A stretch of DNA of 64,000 bases from an uncultured Oscillibacter sp. Its GTDB lineage: Bacteria; Bacillota; Clostridia; Oscillospirales; Oscillospiraceae. The stretch lies in assembly GCA_910576845.1 (NCBI GenBank), contig CAJTJA010000001.1, positions 100,967 through 164,966 of the forward strand. The letters are read 5' to 3'. How positions within the stretch are numbered: the stretch's first letter is position 1; every line of letters begins with the position of its first letter. Of this stretch, positions 51,706 to 59,975 are shown piece by piece. The notes under the pieces were generated by a model that was not told the DNA's origin, did not search any database, and saw only the letters and a program-made list of their open reading frames with translations. A program made the translations under genes and the position numbers.

Positions 51706-52916
51706 CTGAAGTCATCAGCGTCCGCTTTCGGGGCGGAAGCAAAACCTATTTTTTTGATCCCAGGGGCGTTCCGGTGCGGACTGGAGACAGCGTCATCGTT
51801 CAAACCGCCCAGGGCCTGGAATTCGCCTCCTGCACCCAGGGGAATCATGAGGTGGATGACGCCGCCATTGTGAAGCCGCTCAGCGCTGTAGTCCGCCGGG
51901 CTACTGAGAATGACTTCCGCGTACTGGAATACAACCGGAAACGGGAGCGGGAGGCCTTTGACATCTGCGAGGGCAAAATCGCTGATCACGGATTGGAAAT
52001 GAAGCTGGTCAGCGTCTCCGTAGGTTTCGACAGCAATAAAATTGTTTTTTATTTTACCGCTGACGGAAGAGTGGATTTTCGGGAGCTGGTGCGGGACCTC
52101 GCGTCGGTTTTCCGGGCCCGAATTGAGCTGAGACAAATCGGCGTCCGGGACGAGGCCAAAATGATCGGCGGCCTCGGCATTTGCGGCCGCCCCTTCTGCT
52201 GTTCCCAATTTTTAGACGGGTTTGTACCCGTCTCCATTAAGATGGCCAAAACCCAGAATCTCAGCCTGAATCCGGCCAAAATCTCCGGGACCTGCGGACG
52301 GCTGATGTGCTGTTTGAAATATGAGCAAAACGCTTATGAGGATGCCGCCAAGCGGATGCCAAAGGTGGAATCCTTCGTCCAAACCCCTGACGGTCCCGGC
52401 AACGTAAAAAGCATAGAGCTGCTGAGGGAGCTGGTGAAAGTCAGTCTGGACAGCGCCCCGGAATCCCTGAAGACCTATCATGCCTGTGAAATTAAAGTCC
52501 TCCGCAGCGGAAAAGGCAGCCGGGAAGGCATCGAAATTCCCGAGCGCACCGCCCGCTTTGTGGAGGAACGGGAGGAAGAAGAGCTGATTCAGCCCGTTTT
52601 CTCCACCTCCTATTATACCGATGACCACCTTGCAGAGGCCCCCCGCCGGGAAAAGATGAGCATGGAGGGCAGCGATACCGGAAAGCCGCGCCACCGGCAC
52701 CGCGGCACCCGCCGGAAAGCCGCGCCCCGGCCCGATGGACAGCCCCAGTTTGTTCAGCAGGCCAAAAAGCAAGGCCAGCCTCCCCGGCCACCCAAACAGC
52801 AGAGCCGAAGCGAAAGCCGGCCCGAGGACCGGCCCGCCGCCGAGGGAAAGCGCCGCCGGCCACCCTACCGCGGCGGCCGCCGCTGGAATAAGGGCGGCGA
52901 AGGCCAAAAGGGCTGA
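51702..52916 (+). CDS. ricT: RicT/YaaT (PSP1-domain protein, regulator of mRNA processing and sporulation)
   Basis: 404 residues. The PSP1 domain opens with VISVRFRGGSKTYFFDP. The cysteine-rich iron-sulfur site is in GGLGICGRPFCCSQFL and CGRLMCCLKYEQNAY. RicT works with RicA and RicF in RNase Y-dependent processing and phosphorelay activation. The start is TTG at 51702 overlapping the holB stop, with GGAGGGG upstream. The last about 100 residues are a basic, Pro/Arg/Gln-rich tail longer than in Bacillus. Confidence 0.93.
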   Translation: MTEVISVRFRGGSKTYFFDPRGVPVRTGDSVIVQTAQGLEFASCTQGNHEVDDAAIVKPLSAVVRRATENDFRVLEYNRKREREAFDICEGKIADHGLEMKLVSVSVGFDSNKIVFYFTADGRVDFRELVRDLASVFRARIELRQIGVRDEAKMIGGLGICGRPFCCSQFLDGFVPVSIKMAKTQNLSLNPAKISGTCGRLMCCLKYEQNAYEDAAKRMPKVESFVQTPDGPGNVKSIELLRELVKVSLDSAPESLKTYHACEIKVLRSGKGSREGIEIPERTARFVEEREEEELIQPVFSTSYYTDDHLAEAPRREKMSMEGSDTGKPRHRHRGTRRKAAPRPDGQPQFVQQAKKQGQPPRPPKQQSRSESRPEDRPAAEGKRRRPPYRGGRRWNKGGEGQKG

Positions 52917-52933
52917 GAGAGGAGCCGGAAACT

Positions 52934-53779
52934 ATGGGAAAATTCACCGGCGTACTGCTGGCCAGCGACTTTGACAATACGCTGCTCTACACCGAGGACG
53001 CCCTCCGTTCCGGCACCCCGGTGCCTCCCCTGCCGGAGCGAAACCGGGAGGCCCTGGAGTATTTTATGGCGCGGGGGGGGCGCTTTGCCATCGCCACAGG
53101 ACGAGCCCTGGCAGCTTTTATCCGTTATGCGGACATGGTCCCCATGAACGCCCCCGGCGTGGTGTGCAACGGCGCGGCGATCTATGACTTTGAAAAGGGT
53201 GAGTATCTGGAAACCGCCATGCTGGACGCCAGTGCCCGCGAACGGGGACAGGCCGTACTGGACCGCTTTCCGGGCGTAGCGGTGGAGGCATATCACATTG
53301 ATAATATTATTCACACCGTTCACCCCAACGATATCTGCCGCCAGCACGAGCACATCACCCAAGCGGCGCTGACCGAAGTTCCCTCCCTGCTGGATGTTCC
53401 CCTGCCCTTGGGCAAACTGCTTTTTGAGGCGGAGCATGAGGTTCTGGAGGATGTTCTGGCCTACATCACCGGCCAGGGATGGGCCGAAGACTACGAGCTG
53501 ATTTTCTCCATTTCCCACCTGCTGGAAATGACCACCAGAGGCGCCAACAAAGGCGGCATGGTCCGCCGCCTGGCCGCCCGGCTGGGAATTTCCATGGAAC
53601 ATGTCTACTGCGCGGGAGACGAGTCCAACGATCTCTCGATGCTCCGCGCCGCCGCCCAGGGCTTCGCCCCGGCCAACGCCTCCGCCGCCGTCCGGGAATC
53701 GGGGGCTGCTATTGTGTGTCATGCCCGAGAGGGGGCCGTCGCAGATGTCATCGAGGTTTTAGACCGGAAATATTCTTGA
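52934..53779 (+). CDS. HAD-superfamily hydrolase, Cof type
   Basis: A 281-residue phosphatase of the Cof/IIB class. Motif I is LLASDFDNTLLY with the nucleophile Asp, motif II is FAIATGRA, and the late motifs are KGGMVRRLAARLGI and CAGDESNDLSMLRAA. It probably dephosphorylates sugar phosphates or other small metabolites. It lies 17 bp after ricT, in the same operon, with GAGAGGAGC before the ATG. It is followed by a terminator at 53894. Confidence 0.92.
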   Translation: MGKFTGVLLASDFDNTLLYTEDALRSGTPVPPLPERNREALEYFMARGGRFAIATGRALAAFIRYADMVPMNAPGVVCNGAAIYDFEKGEYLETAMLDASARERGQAVLDRFPGVAVEAYHIDNIIHTVHPNDICRQHEHITQAALTEVPSLLDVPLPLGKLLFEAEHEVLEDVLAYITGQGWAEDYELIFSISHLLEMTTRGANKGGMVRRLAARLGISMEHVYCAGDESNDLSMLRAAAQGFAPANASAAVRESGAAIVCHAREGAVADVIEVLDRKYS

Positions 53780-54321
53780 TGCGGCCCCCGGCAAAAGCCA
53801 GGGCCCAACAAGGGGGAGAAGAAACCCTCTATGATGATTGCAAGCCGCCGTCATCTGTCCGATCTTCCGCACTTCAGGAAACACTCAAAATTGAGAAGCC
53901 GTCACCGTGCCGGGTGGCGGCTTCTGCTTTTCAAAGCGCTCATAGCAGACCGGCCGCAGCGGTTTTTTCCATTCAGAGCCACTGTATTTTCAATAGGGCT
54001 CCGCCTGATATGAAACGCAATCCTTGGCCCCCGGAAGAGCATAACCAGCTGTCTGCCATTTCCCCTGCCGGAAGCATGCTCCAGGCCTTGTTTGAAAGAA
54101 GGAAATGCTTTTTTGGCCAGCGTACCAAACGTCAGACAAAGCGCGGAGCGCCCATTCGTTTCCTATAAAGGCAAGCATAAAGAGCCGCTCATGCGGCTTG
54201 CGGCTCCACAAAGAAGACTCGTGCTGAAAAGAATTCCTTCGGATTCTTTTTGACTGTGCCGGTCATATCCATAAATTCTGAGGAAAGCACGCCCACCCCC
54301 CTCTTTTTCTTTTGCCTCCCC
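53780..54321. other. Intergenic region with terminator and repeat end
   Basis: No supported gene. It holds the terminator at 53894-53932, a solo MITE-type end (AGGCCTTGTTTGAAAG, 54083-54098) and a small hairpin at 54227-54250. A minus-strand frame at 54189-54392 has no ribosome binding site. Confidence 0.5.
53894..53932 (+). terminator. Terminator of the holB-ricT-HAD operon
   Basis: A stem AGAAGCCGTCACC with GGTGGCGGCTTCT, followed by GCTTTTC. Confidence 0.75.
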
Positions 54322-54350
54322 TTGCATTGCTTTGTTTCAAGTGCTACAAT
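54322..54350 (+). promoter_or_regulatory. Promoter of the ior operon
   Basis: TTGCAT (54322-54327) and TACAAT (54345-54350) with 17-bp spacing, about 70 bp before iorA. Confidence 0.75.
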
Positions 54351-54422
54351 AACGGCTGGTATCACACGTGCCAAAATATCAGAATCAATCAACGATTTTA
54401 CAGAGAGGGTGACACAAGCGAC

Positions 54423-56402
54423 ATGGAATGGACAATAACGGCCAACGCCCCCGGTCAGGTCTGCCTGATGCAGGGCAACGAGGCCATCGTGCGGGGCGCA
54501 GTAGAGGCCGGAATTAATTTTGCCGCCTCCTATCCCGGCTCTCCGTCCTCCCAGGTCCTGGGGATGCTGGGCAAAATTGCCCGGGAGCGCGGCTTTTATG
54601 CGGAGTGGTCCACTAACGAGGTCTGCGCCTTACAGGCCTGCACCGGCGCATCCCTGGCCAACGGCCGGGCACTGTGCGTGGTGAAGCAAAACGGGCTTTT
54701 GTGCGTGGCGGACGCGCTCCACTGCGCCGCCCAAGCCGGTGTGAAAGGGGGCCTTGTGATTGTCTCCAGCGATGATCCCAGCGCCCATTCCTCCACCAAC
54801 GAATTTGACTCCCGCTGGCAGGCCATGTCCGCGGGCATCCCCCTGCTGGAACCCACCACGATGCAGGAGACCAAGGACATGATCCCCTATGCCTTCCAGC
54901 TCTCTGAGGAAGTGGGCCAGATCGTGCTGATCCGGGTAACCACCCGAGTCTGCCACGGCCGGGGCAATGTGACCCTGGGCCCTCTGCCGGAAAAACCCCG
55001 GACCCTGGAGCGGGTTCGGGAGTGGGACCGGATGGTCTGCGTTTCCTACATGCACGGTCCGGCCCTCCAAAAGCTGGAGGAACTGAAAGCCCGCTTCAAT
55101 GACAGCCCATACAATCACTATGAGGGCCCTGAGGCGCCGAAAAAGCTTATTGTCGCCGGGGGCACCGGCTGCCTATACGGCCAAGAGGCTCTCCGCCGCC
55201 TTGGCAGGGACCGGGAGACCGGCTTCCTCTCTCTGGGGACCCTCTGGCCCCTGCCGGAAGGTTACATACTGCCCCATCTCCGCTCAGCAGAGGACGTCCT
55301 GATTCTGGAGGAGGTAGACCCCTTCCTGGAGCAGGCTATTCAAGCCCTGGCTGGCCGGGAGGGCCTTCGGCTCCGGTTCCTTGGCCGGAACAACGCTTTG
55401 CCTCCCATCGGCGAGCTCGACCCCGACGTGGTCACCGCCGCTATTGCCGGACTCACCGGCGCGCCACTTCCTGAAAAGAAGCCCACCGGTGAGCTGGAGC
55501 TCCCCGTCCGGGAGATGAGCTTCTGCGCCGGCTGCCCTCACCGGGCCACCTTCTACCTCCTGAAACGGGCCATGCGGCAGGAAAAGCACCCTGGTGTGGT
55601 CGTTGGGGACATCGGCTGTTACTTTATGGCGGGCCAGTCCGCCGGACAATACGCCTGGCAGACCTGCAACTGCATGGGCTCCGGCGTCAATGTGGCGGAG
55701 GGTCTTGGCCAGCTGACGAACTACGGCCTGGATCAGAAGGTAGTTACCATGTGCGGCGACTCCACCTTCTTCCACACCATTCTCCCAGGACTTGTAAACG
55801 CCACGTACCACAACGCCAATATGCTCCTCATTGTTCTGGACAACTCCGCCACTGCCATGACGGGTTTCCAGCCTCATCCGGGCACCGGCCTCACCGCCAT
55901 GGGAGACCATGTGAAGCCCATGGATATCCCGAAAATCCTGGATGCCGTGGGCTGTAAAGTGGAAGTAGCGGACCCCTTTGACGTGGTGGAGTCGGAGAAG
56001 ACCCTCCGCCGCATGCTGGACCAGCCGGGGATGAATGTGCTGATTATGCGTCAGCCCTGCGCCACACTGATGACCAAGGAACGGAGCAAAAAGCCCGTCC
56101 GGGTCTACGTGGACCAGGATATATGCCTGGGAGACGGCTGCGGCTGTGACAAATACTGTTCCCGGGTTTGGGGCTGCCCCGGAAACACGTGGGACTTCAA
56201 AAAGAATAAAGCGCTGATCGACCCCGTCACCTGCGTGGGCTGCGGCGTATGCGCCAAGCTCTGCCCCAGTGGGGCCATCCATGTTGAAGAGGGGCCCCCG
56301 CAAAACCCGCAGATTATGCGGGGAGAAGAGGAGCAAGAGAGCAGCGGAAGGGACGCCCGCAAGAGTGTCCCGGCTGCGGCGAAAGGCGGTGAGGAAGCGT
56401 GA
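54423..56402 (+). CDS. iorA: Indolepyruvate:ferredoxin oxidoreductase, alpha subunit
   Basis: A 659-residue thiamine-diphosphate enzyme subunit. With IorB it oxidises aryl pyruvates from aromatic amino acids to aryl-acetyl-CoA, reducing ferredoxin. Domain order: pyrimidine-binding domain (FAASYPGSPSSQVLG), middle domain, then the TPP site (VGDIGCYFMAG, TCNCMGSG, MCGDSTFFHT). Near the C-terminus are two [4Fe-4S] cysteine clusters (CLGDGCGCDKYC and CVGCGVCAKLC). I start at 54423 (MEWTITAN); the longer frame has no site. The operon continues with iorB, a small protein and an FrhB-like protein. Confidence 0.95.
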   Translation: MEWTITANAPGQVCLMQGNEAIVRGAVEAGINFAASYPGSPSSQVLGMLGKIARERGFYAEWSTNEVCALQACTGASLANGRALCVVKQNGLLCVADALHCAAQAGVKGGLVIVSSDDPSAHSSTNEFDSRWQAMSAGIPLLEPTTMQETKDMIPYAFQLSEEVGQIVLIRVTTRVCHGRGNVTLGPLPEKPRTLERVREWDRMVCVSYMHGPALQKLEELKARFNDSPYNHYEGPEAPKKLIVAGGTGCLYGQEALRRLGRDRETGFLSLGTLWPLPEGYILPHLRSAEDVLILEEVDPFLEQAIQALAGREGLRLRFLGRNNALPPIGELDPDVVTAAIAGLTGAPLPEKKPTGELELPVREMSFCAGCPHRATFYLLKRAMRQEKHPGVVVGDIGCYFMAGQSAGQYAWQTCNCMGSGVNVAEGLGQLTNYGLDQKVVTMCGDSTFFHTILPGLVNATYHNANMLLIVLDNSATAMTGFQPHPGTGLTAMGDHVKPMDIPKILDAVGCKVEVADPFDVVESEKTLRRMLDQPGMNVLIMRQPCATLMTKERSKKPVRVYVDQDICLGDGCGCDKYCSRVWGCPGNTWDFKKNKALIDPVTCVGCGVCAKLCPSGAIHVEEGPPQNPQIMRGEEEQESSGRDARKSVPAAAKGGEEA

Positions 56403-57022
56403 AGCTGAAATACGATCCCCTGAATATTGTGGTCTGCGGCATTGGCGGACAGGGCAACGTGCTGGCCGCCGAGACCTTAGGCAGCGCCATGTGCGACCGT
56501 GGCTGCCGGGTGGCTGTCGGGGAAACCTATGGCGCATCCCAGCGGGGCGGCTCTGTCATGAGTCATGTCCGGGTTTCCGAAAAGTGGGACCCCAGTGTTC
56601 TGATTCCCGCCGGGGAGGCCCATATCATCATTGGCTTTGAACCCTTGGAGACCCTGCGCATCGCCCGAAAGTATGCCGGGGCGGACACGGTGATTGTCTA
56701 TGATCCCCGCCCCGTCTATCCCCTGGGCGTTCTCCAGGGCGTTCAGACTTATCCGCCCCTGGAGAAACTCCAGGCGGAAATCGAAAGTCTGTCCAGTATG
56801 GCCCTGGCCATTCCGGCAGCGGATATCGCTATGGAGGCCGGAGACTCCCGGGCTGCCAACATTGCCCTGCTGGGAGCTTTCAGCCAGCTCTCCGCCGCTC
56901 CTCTCAGCGGGGAGGATTTGGAAAAGATTTTGGCCCAGCGTTTTAAAGGTAATATACTGGAGCTGAACCAGCGGGCCTTTGCCATGGGCCGCGAGGCTGC
57001 CAGGAAGGGAGGGGCTTTGTGA
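56399..57022 (+). CDS. iorB: Indolepyruvate:ferredoxin oxidoreductase, beta subunit
   Basis: A 207-residue gamma-type oxidoreductase subunit. NIVVCGIGGQGNVLAAETLG and GETYGASQRGGSVMSHVRVS are the family motifs. It pairs with IorA to form the active enzyme. The start is GTG at 56399 overlapping the iorA stop (GTGA), so translation is coupled. Its own stop overlaps the start of the small gene at 57022. Confidence 0.95.
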   Translation: MKLKYDPLNIVVCGIGGQGNVLAAETLGSAMCDRGCRVAVGETYGASQRGGSVMSHVRVSEKWDPSVLIPAGEAHIIIGFEPLETLRIARKYAGADTVIVYDPRPVYPLGVLQGVQTYPPLEKLQAEIESLSSMALAIPAADIAMEAGDSRAANIALLGAFSQLSAAPLSGEDLEKILAQRFKGNILELNQRAFAMGREAARKGGAL

Positions 57023-57279
57023 TGGATACCATTGAAGCGCGTTTTTTTAACCCGGAGACGCAAGACACCCTGACTCTGACCCTGCCCCGGGACACCCGCT
57101 TTTCCGCTTTGACGGTCATGCTTCAGGAGCGGGGGTTTGCAGACCGCCGGAAAGCGGGCTGGCGCTGTCTCTATCAGGAGCACCTGTGCGGCATGAAGCA
57201 CCGCCTCGCGGACTACGTGCCCGAGGATGCCAAGGAGATCGATCTGAAGCTTTTCGGCTTCTCCCAGGTGCTGGTGTAA
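57022..57279 (+). CDS. Small protein of the ior operon, ubiquitin-like fold suspected
   Basis: 85 residues beginning MDTIEARFFNPETQDTLTLT. GGGAGGGG lies 7 nt before the ATG at 57022, and the start overlaps the iorB stop. The alternating hydrophobic strands (IEARFF, LTLTLP, KEIDLKLFGF), one central helix (SALTVMLQERGF) and the pattern LP.D..F..L suggest a YukD/ubiquitin-like beta-grasp, but this is only a fold guess. No Gly-Gly tail; it ends QVLV. The function is unknown; it is placed between iorB and the FrhB-like gene. Confidence 0.75.
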   Translation: MDTIEARFFNPETQDTLTLTLPRDTRFSALTVMLQERGFADRRKAGWRCLYQEHLCGMKHRLADYVPEDAKEIDLKLFGFSQVLV

Positions 57280-57295
57280 AGGAGGGATGGGGATC

Positions 57296-58414
57296 ATGTT
57301 AAGTACGATTGCGTTAGATACTCAGGTTCTCCGCCCCGGCCTCTGCACTGGCTGCGGAGCCTGCCAGGGCCTGTGCCCGTACTGGGGCAGCGTGGACGGG
57401 CGGACGGTCTGCTTCTTTGACTGTGAGCGGCTGGATGGCCGCTGCCAGCGCTTCTGTCCCCGGATGCCCACGGATTTGGACGCTCTGCGGAAGCAATTCT
57501 TCTCTGAGGAGACCGTCTTCCCTGAGATCGGCCCCTTCCGGGGCTTGTATCTCACCCGGGCGGCGGATGCGTCCATCCGGGCCGGAGCTCAGCACGGCGG
57601 CAGCATGACAGCCCTGGTGGAGCTGGCCTTGCAAGAGGGCTTCATCGACGCGGCAGTCCTCACCCGCTCTCAGGGCGGCCTGGGCCCGGAAGGCGTCCTG
57701 GCCGTAAATTCAAAGGAAGTTCGTGCCTGCTCCGGCAGCAGCTTCCAAGTGCCGCCCACCCTGGCAGTACTGAATCAGGCACTGAGAGAAAACAAATTTC
57801 ACAGCATCGGTGTAGTGGGCACGCCCTGCAAGACGCTGGCAGTCTATAAAATGAGGGCAAATCCCCTGCCCGAGAACGACAACCATGCGGGGAACACCGG
57901 CATGGTGTTCGGTCTTTTCTGCGGTTGGGGTCTGGACTGGGACGGACTGAACGCCCTGGCGGCAGCCCATGCCAACCCGGAAAATGTCTCTCACATGGAC
58001 ATCCCTCCCAGCAAGTATCACTCCCTGGAGCTTCGGGAGGACGGGAAAACCGTTTCCGTCAACCTGGACGAAGTGACGCCGCTGGTCCGCTCCGGCTGCC
58101 GGTACTGTGCAGACATGACGGCGGAATTTGCGGACCTGTCCATCGGCGGTGCGCGAAGCGCGGACGGCTGGGACGTGGACAAGGGCTGGAATCAGATCAT
58201 CGTCCGGTCGGAAAAAGGACAAAAGCTTCTGGAATTGGCCCGCGAAAAGGGCGTACTGGAGTTCAAAGAGGCTATGGAAGGCGGCCTGGATAAGCTCAAA
58301 AAGGCATCCCTTGGCAAGAAGCGCACGGCAGTGAAAAATCTCCAGGCGCTCACCGGAAAGACGGATGATTTGGGCTACTTGAATCCGAGCAAGGATTGGT
58401 TTCAGGACCTGTAA
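57296..58414 (+). CDS. FrhB/FdhB-type flavin-dependent oxidoreductase subunit
   Basis: A 372-residue protein of the coenzyme F420 hydrogenase/dehydrogenase beta-subunit family. The N-terminal cysteines CTGCGACQGLCPYW and RCQRFCPRM could hold iron-sulfur centres. The core shows VVGTPCKTLAVYKM, then a second Cys motif SGCRYCADMTAEFADLSIGG. Relatives bind FAD and move electrons between ferredoxin and a partner. The start at 57296 is chosen because GGAGGG lies 9 nt upstream; the ATG at 57287 is too close to it. It may connect the Ior enzyme with another electron carrier. Confidence 0.88.
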   Translation: MLSTIALDTQVLRPGLCTGCGACQGLCPYWGSVDGRTVCFFDCERLDGRCQRFCPRMPTDLDALRKQFFSEETVFPEIGPFRGLYLTRAADASIRAGAQHGGSMTALVELALQEGFIDAAVLTRSQGGLGPEGVLAVNSKEVRACSGSSFQVPPTLAVLNQALRENKFHSIGVVGTPCKTLAVYKMRANPLPENDNHAGNTGMVFGLFCGWGLDWDGLNALAAAHANPENVSHMDIPPSKYHSLELREDGKTVSVNLDEVTPLVRSGCRYCADMTAEFADLSIGGARSADGWDVDKGWNQIIVRSEKGQKLLELAREKGVLEFKEAMEGGLDKLKKASLGKKRTAVKNLQALTGKTDDLGYLNPSKDWFQDL

Positions 58415-58426
58415 GAGAACAGAGCG

Positions 58427-58460
58427 CGCCCGGCGTGGGTTTTTCCACGCCGGGCGTTTT
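58427..58460 (+). terminator. Terminator of the ior operon
   Basis: A 12-bp stem CGCCCGGCGTGG and complement, T-rich loop, then TTTTG. Confidence 0.92.
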
Positions 58461-58484
58461 GTATCTTTTCAGCATTCTGCTTTT

Positions 58485-58705
58485 TAGGCGCTGTATAAGA
58501 CATGGCGGAGCACCCGGCAGGAGAGCGTTTTTACCAAAACGGCATGATATCCGCAGGGCTGCATCGCCGCAAGAGCCGTCCAGCCGCTGGACGAGAGGGT
58601 TCTCCGCAGGAATTCCGGAGGATTTACGCCAAATCAACACAGCTCCTGCGAGAAAGAGGGTTCTGAGCCGGCATTTCATGGCTTTTATAGTCAGCACAGT
58701 TGAAA
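58485..58705. repeat. Degenerate long-type repeat element
   Basis: The core (GGCATGATATCCGCAGGGCTG and GCAGGAATTCCGGAGGATTT) follows the order of the long MITE-type elements at 33682 and 37095, but the ends differ. The left begins TAGGCGCTGTATAAGACATGG and the right ends CATGGCTTTTATAGTCAGC, partly complementary to each other. It is probably an old or diverged family member; the borders are approximate. Confidence 0.55.
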
Positions 58706-59259
58706 AAATTCTATGAATCCTTTTCCATGTGGCGCTGTTTTGAACGCCGAAAGCTCCGTCAGCGGCATTCTGTATTTGACTTCATAGGAAAGGCATGGGT
58801 ACTCTGCGTCCTGGCTGGCCTTTGGCCCGCCGGGTGAAAAGAAGGATACTTCTTTTCAACTGCGTTGGCTGTAAAACCGGCGCCAGAAGCTGCCGCCCCG
58901 CTTTTCAGGCAAGGATTTTGAACATCTCACGACATTTATCCGGCATTTCACTACATGGGGCCTTTCCCCCGGTCCCCTGTGTCAGTAAACTGTTCACAGG
59001 CATATTCCCTTGTCAAAGCGGAAGAAAAATTCTCTTTCCGCTGCCCTTAATGGGCGGCAGCCCCTCTGCGCTCTCCGTTTTGTCCCGCTGTCCCTTTTTC
59101 CTTTTTCTTCTCATTTCCTGGAACCATTTTTAAGTTCTGAAGCGCAGCATGCATTTCTGCCCGGTTTCGGGATATCATTCCATTACAAATTCACTTCATT
59201 TTGCGTGATGCCTCAATTGTTTTCTCACCTCAATATGATGAAAAAGCGTGGTGATGCAC
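58706..59259. other. Region without a supported gene upstream of the LytTR system
   Basis: Open frames here (for example 58795-59133) have no site or recognisable protein sequence. I see no small signal-peptide gene of the AgrD type and no clear promoter. Confidence 0.5.
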
Positions 59260-59973
59260 ATGCTCACATTTGCGATCTGTGACGACGAACCGCTTATGGC
59301 CCAGGAAATTAAACGGCATCTTTCAACTTATATGAAAGAAACCCGAATTACCGATTATCGTATCAGCAATTTCTCAAATGGCCGTTCCCTGTTGGAGAGC
59401 GGCGCCGGGTTTAACATCATTTTTCTAGATATTCAAATGGAGCCGCCCAACGGGTTGGAGACCGCTAAAATGCTGCGCCAGCGAGGAAACCGCAGTTTGC
59501 TGGTCTTTGTAACGGTTCTTGAAGAGTGCGTATTTGACGCCTTTGAGGTAGAAGCATACGACTATCTCATCAAGCCCTTGGACAGCCGCCGCTTCAACAG
59601 AACCATGGACAGGACGCTCAAAGCACTGGAGCAGCGGGATAGAAAGCGTATCCTTGTCCAGCGGGGAACCTCCTGCGATGTTGTTTTACTGGATGATATC
59701 GTGTACTGCGAAGTACAGGGCCGGAAAATTTATATTCACAAAAGCGGCGGGGATGTCATCGATTATTACGGCAGACTGGAGGACCTGGAGCACCGTGTGG
59801 GCAGCCATCTTTTCAAATGCCATCGAAGCTATCTGGTCAATCTCGACTGCGTGCGCGGTTGTCAGGCCGGACAGGTCATGCTGCCCCAAGGGGAAACCAT
59901 CCCCGTTTCCCGGCTGCGTGAGCGAGACTTGACACAGGCCCTTCTGCGCTATATGAAAGAGAGGGATTTCTGA
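59260..59973 (+). CDS. LytTR-family response regulator
   Basis: A 237-residue AgrA/LytR-type regulator. The receiver domain starts MLTFAICDDEPLMAQEI, with the phosphorylated Asp57 in IIFLDIQM and Lys in DYLIKPLDSRR. The C-terminal LytTR DNA-binding domain follows (IVYCEVQGRKIYIH, FKCHRSYLVNLDCV). I start at 59260 because GGTGAT precedes it, 4 nt upstream; earlier starts are less normal. It is followed 2 bp later by its histidine kinase. Confidence 0.94.
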   Translation: MLTFAICDDEPLMAQEIKRHLSTYMKETRITDYRISNFSNGRSLLESGAGFNIIFLDIQMEPPNGLETAKMLRQRGNRSLLVFVTVLEECVFDAFEVEAYDYLIKPLDSRRFNRTMDRTLKALEQRDRKRILVQRGTSCDVVLLDDIVYCEVQGRKIYIHKSGGDVIDYYGRLEDLEHRVGSHLFKCHRSYLVNLDCVRGCQAGQVMLPQGETIPVSRLRERDLTQALLRYMKERDF

Positions 59974-59975
59974 AT

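Noticed and set aside
54189..54392. Minus-strand ORF of 67 codons before iorA
   Set aside because: It overlaps the iorA promoter on the other strand, lacks a ribosome binding site and runs through a hairpin.
58795..59133. Plus-strand ORF of 112 codons upstream of the LytTR system, considered as a peptide-signal gene
   Set aside because: No RBS, no AgrD-like pattern (small Cys-containing core with acidic tail) and no AgrB-like gene nearby.
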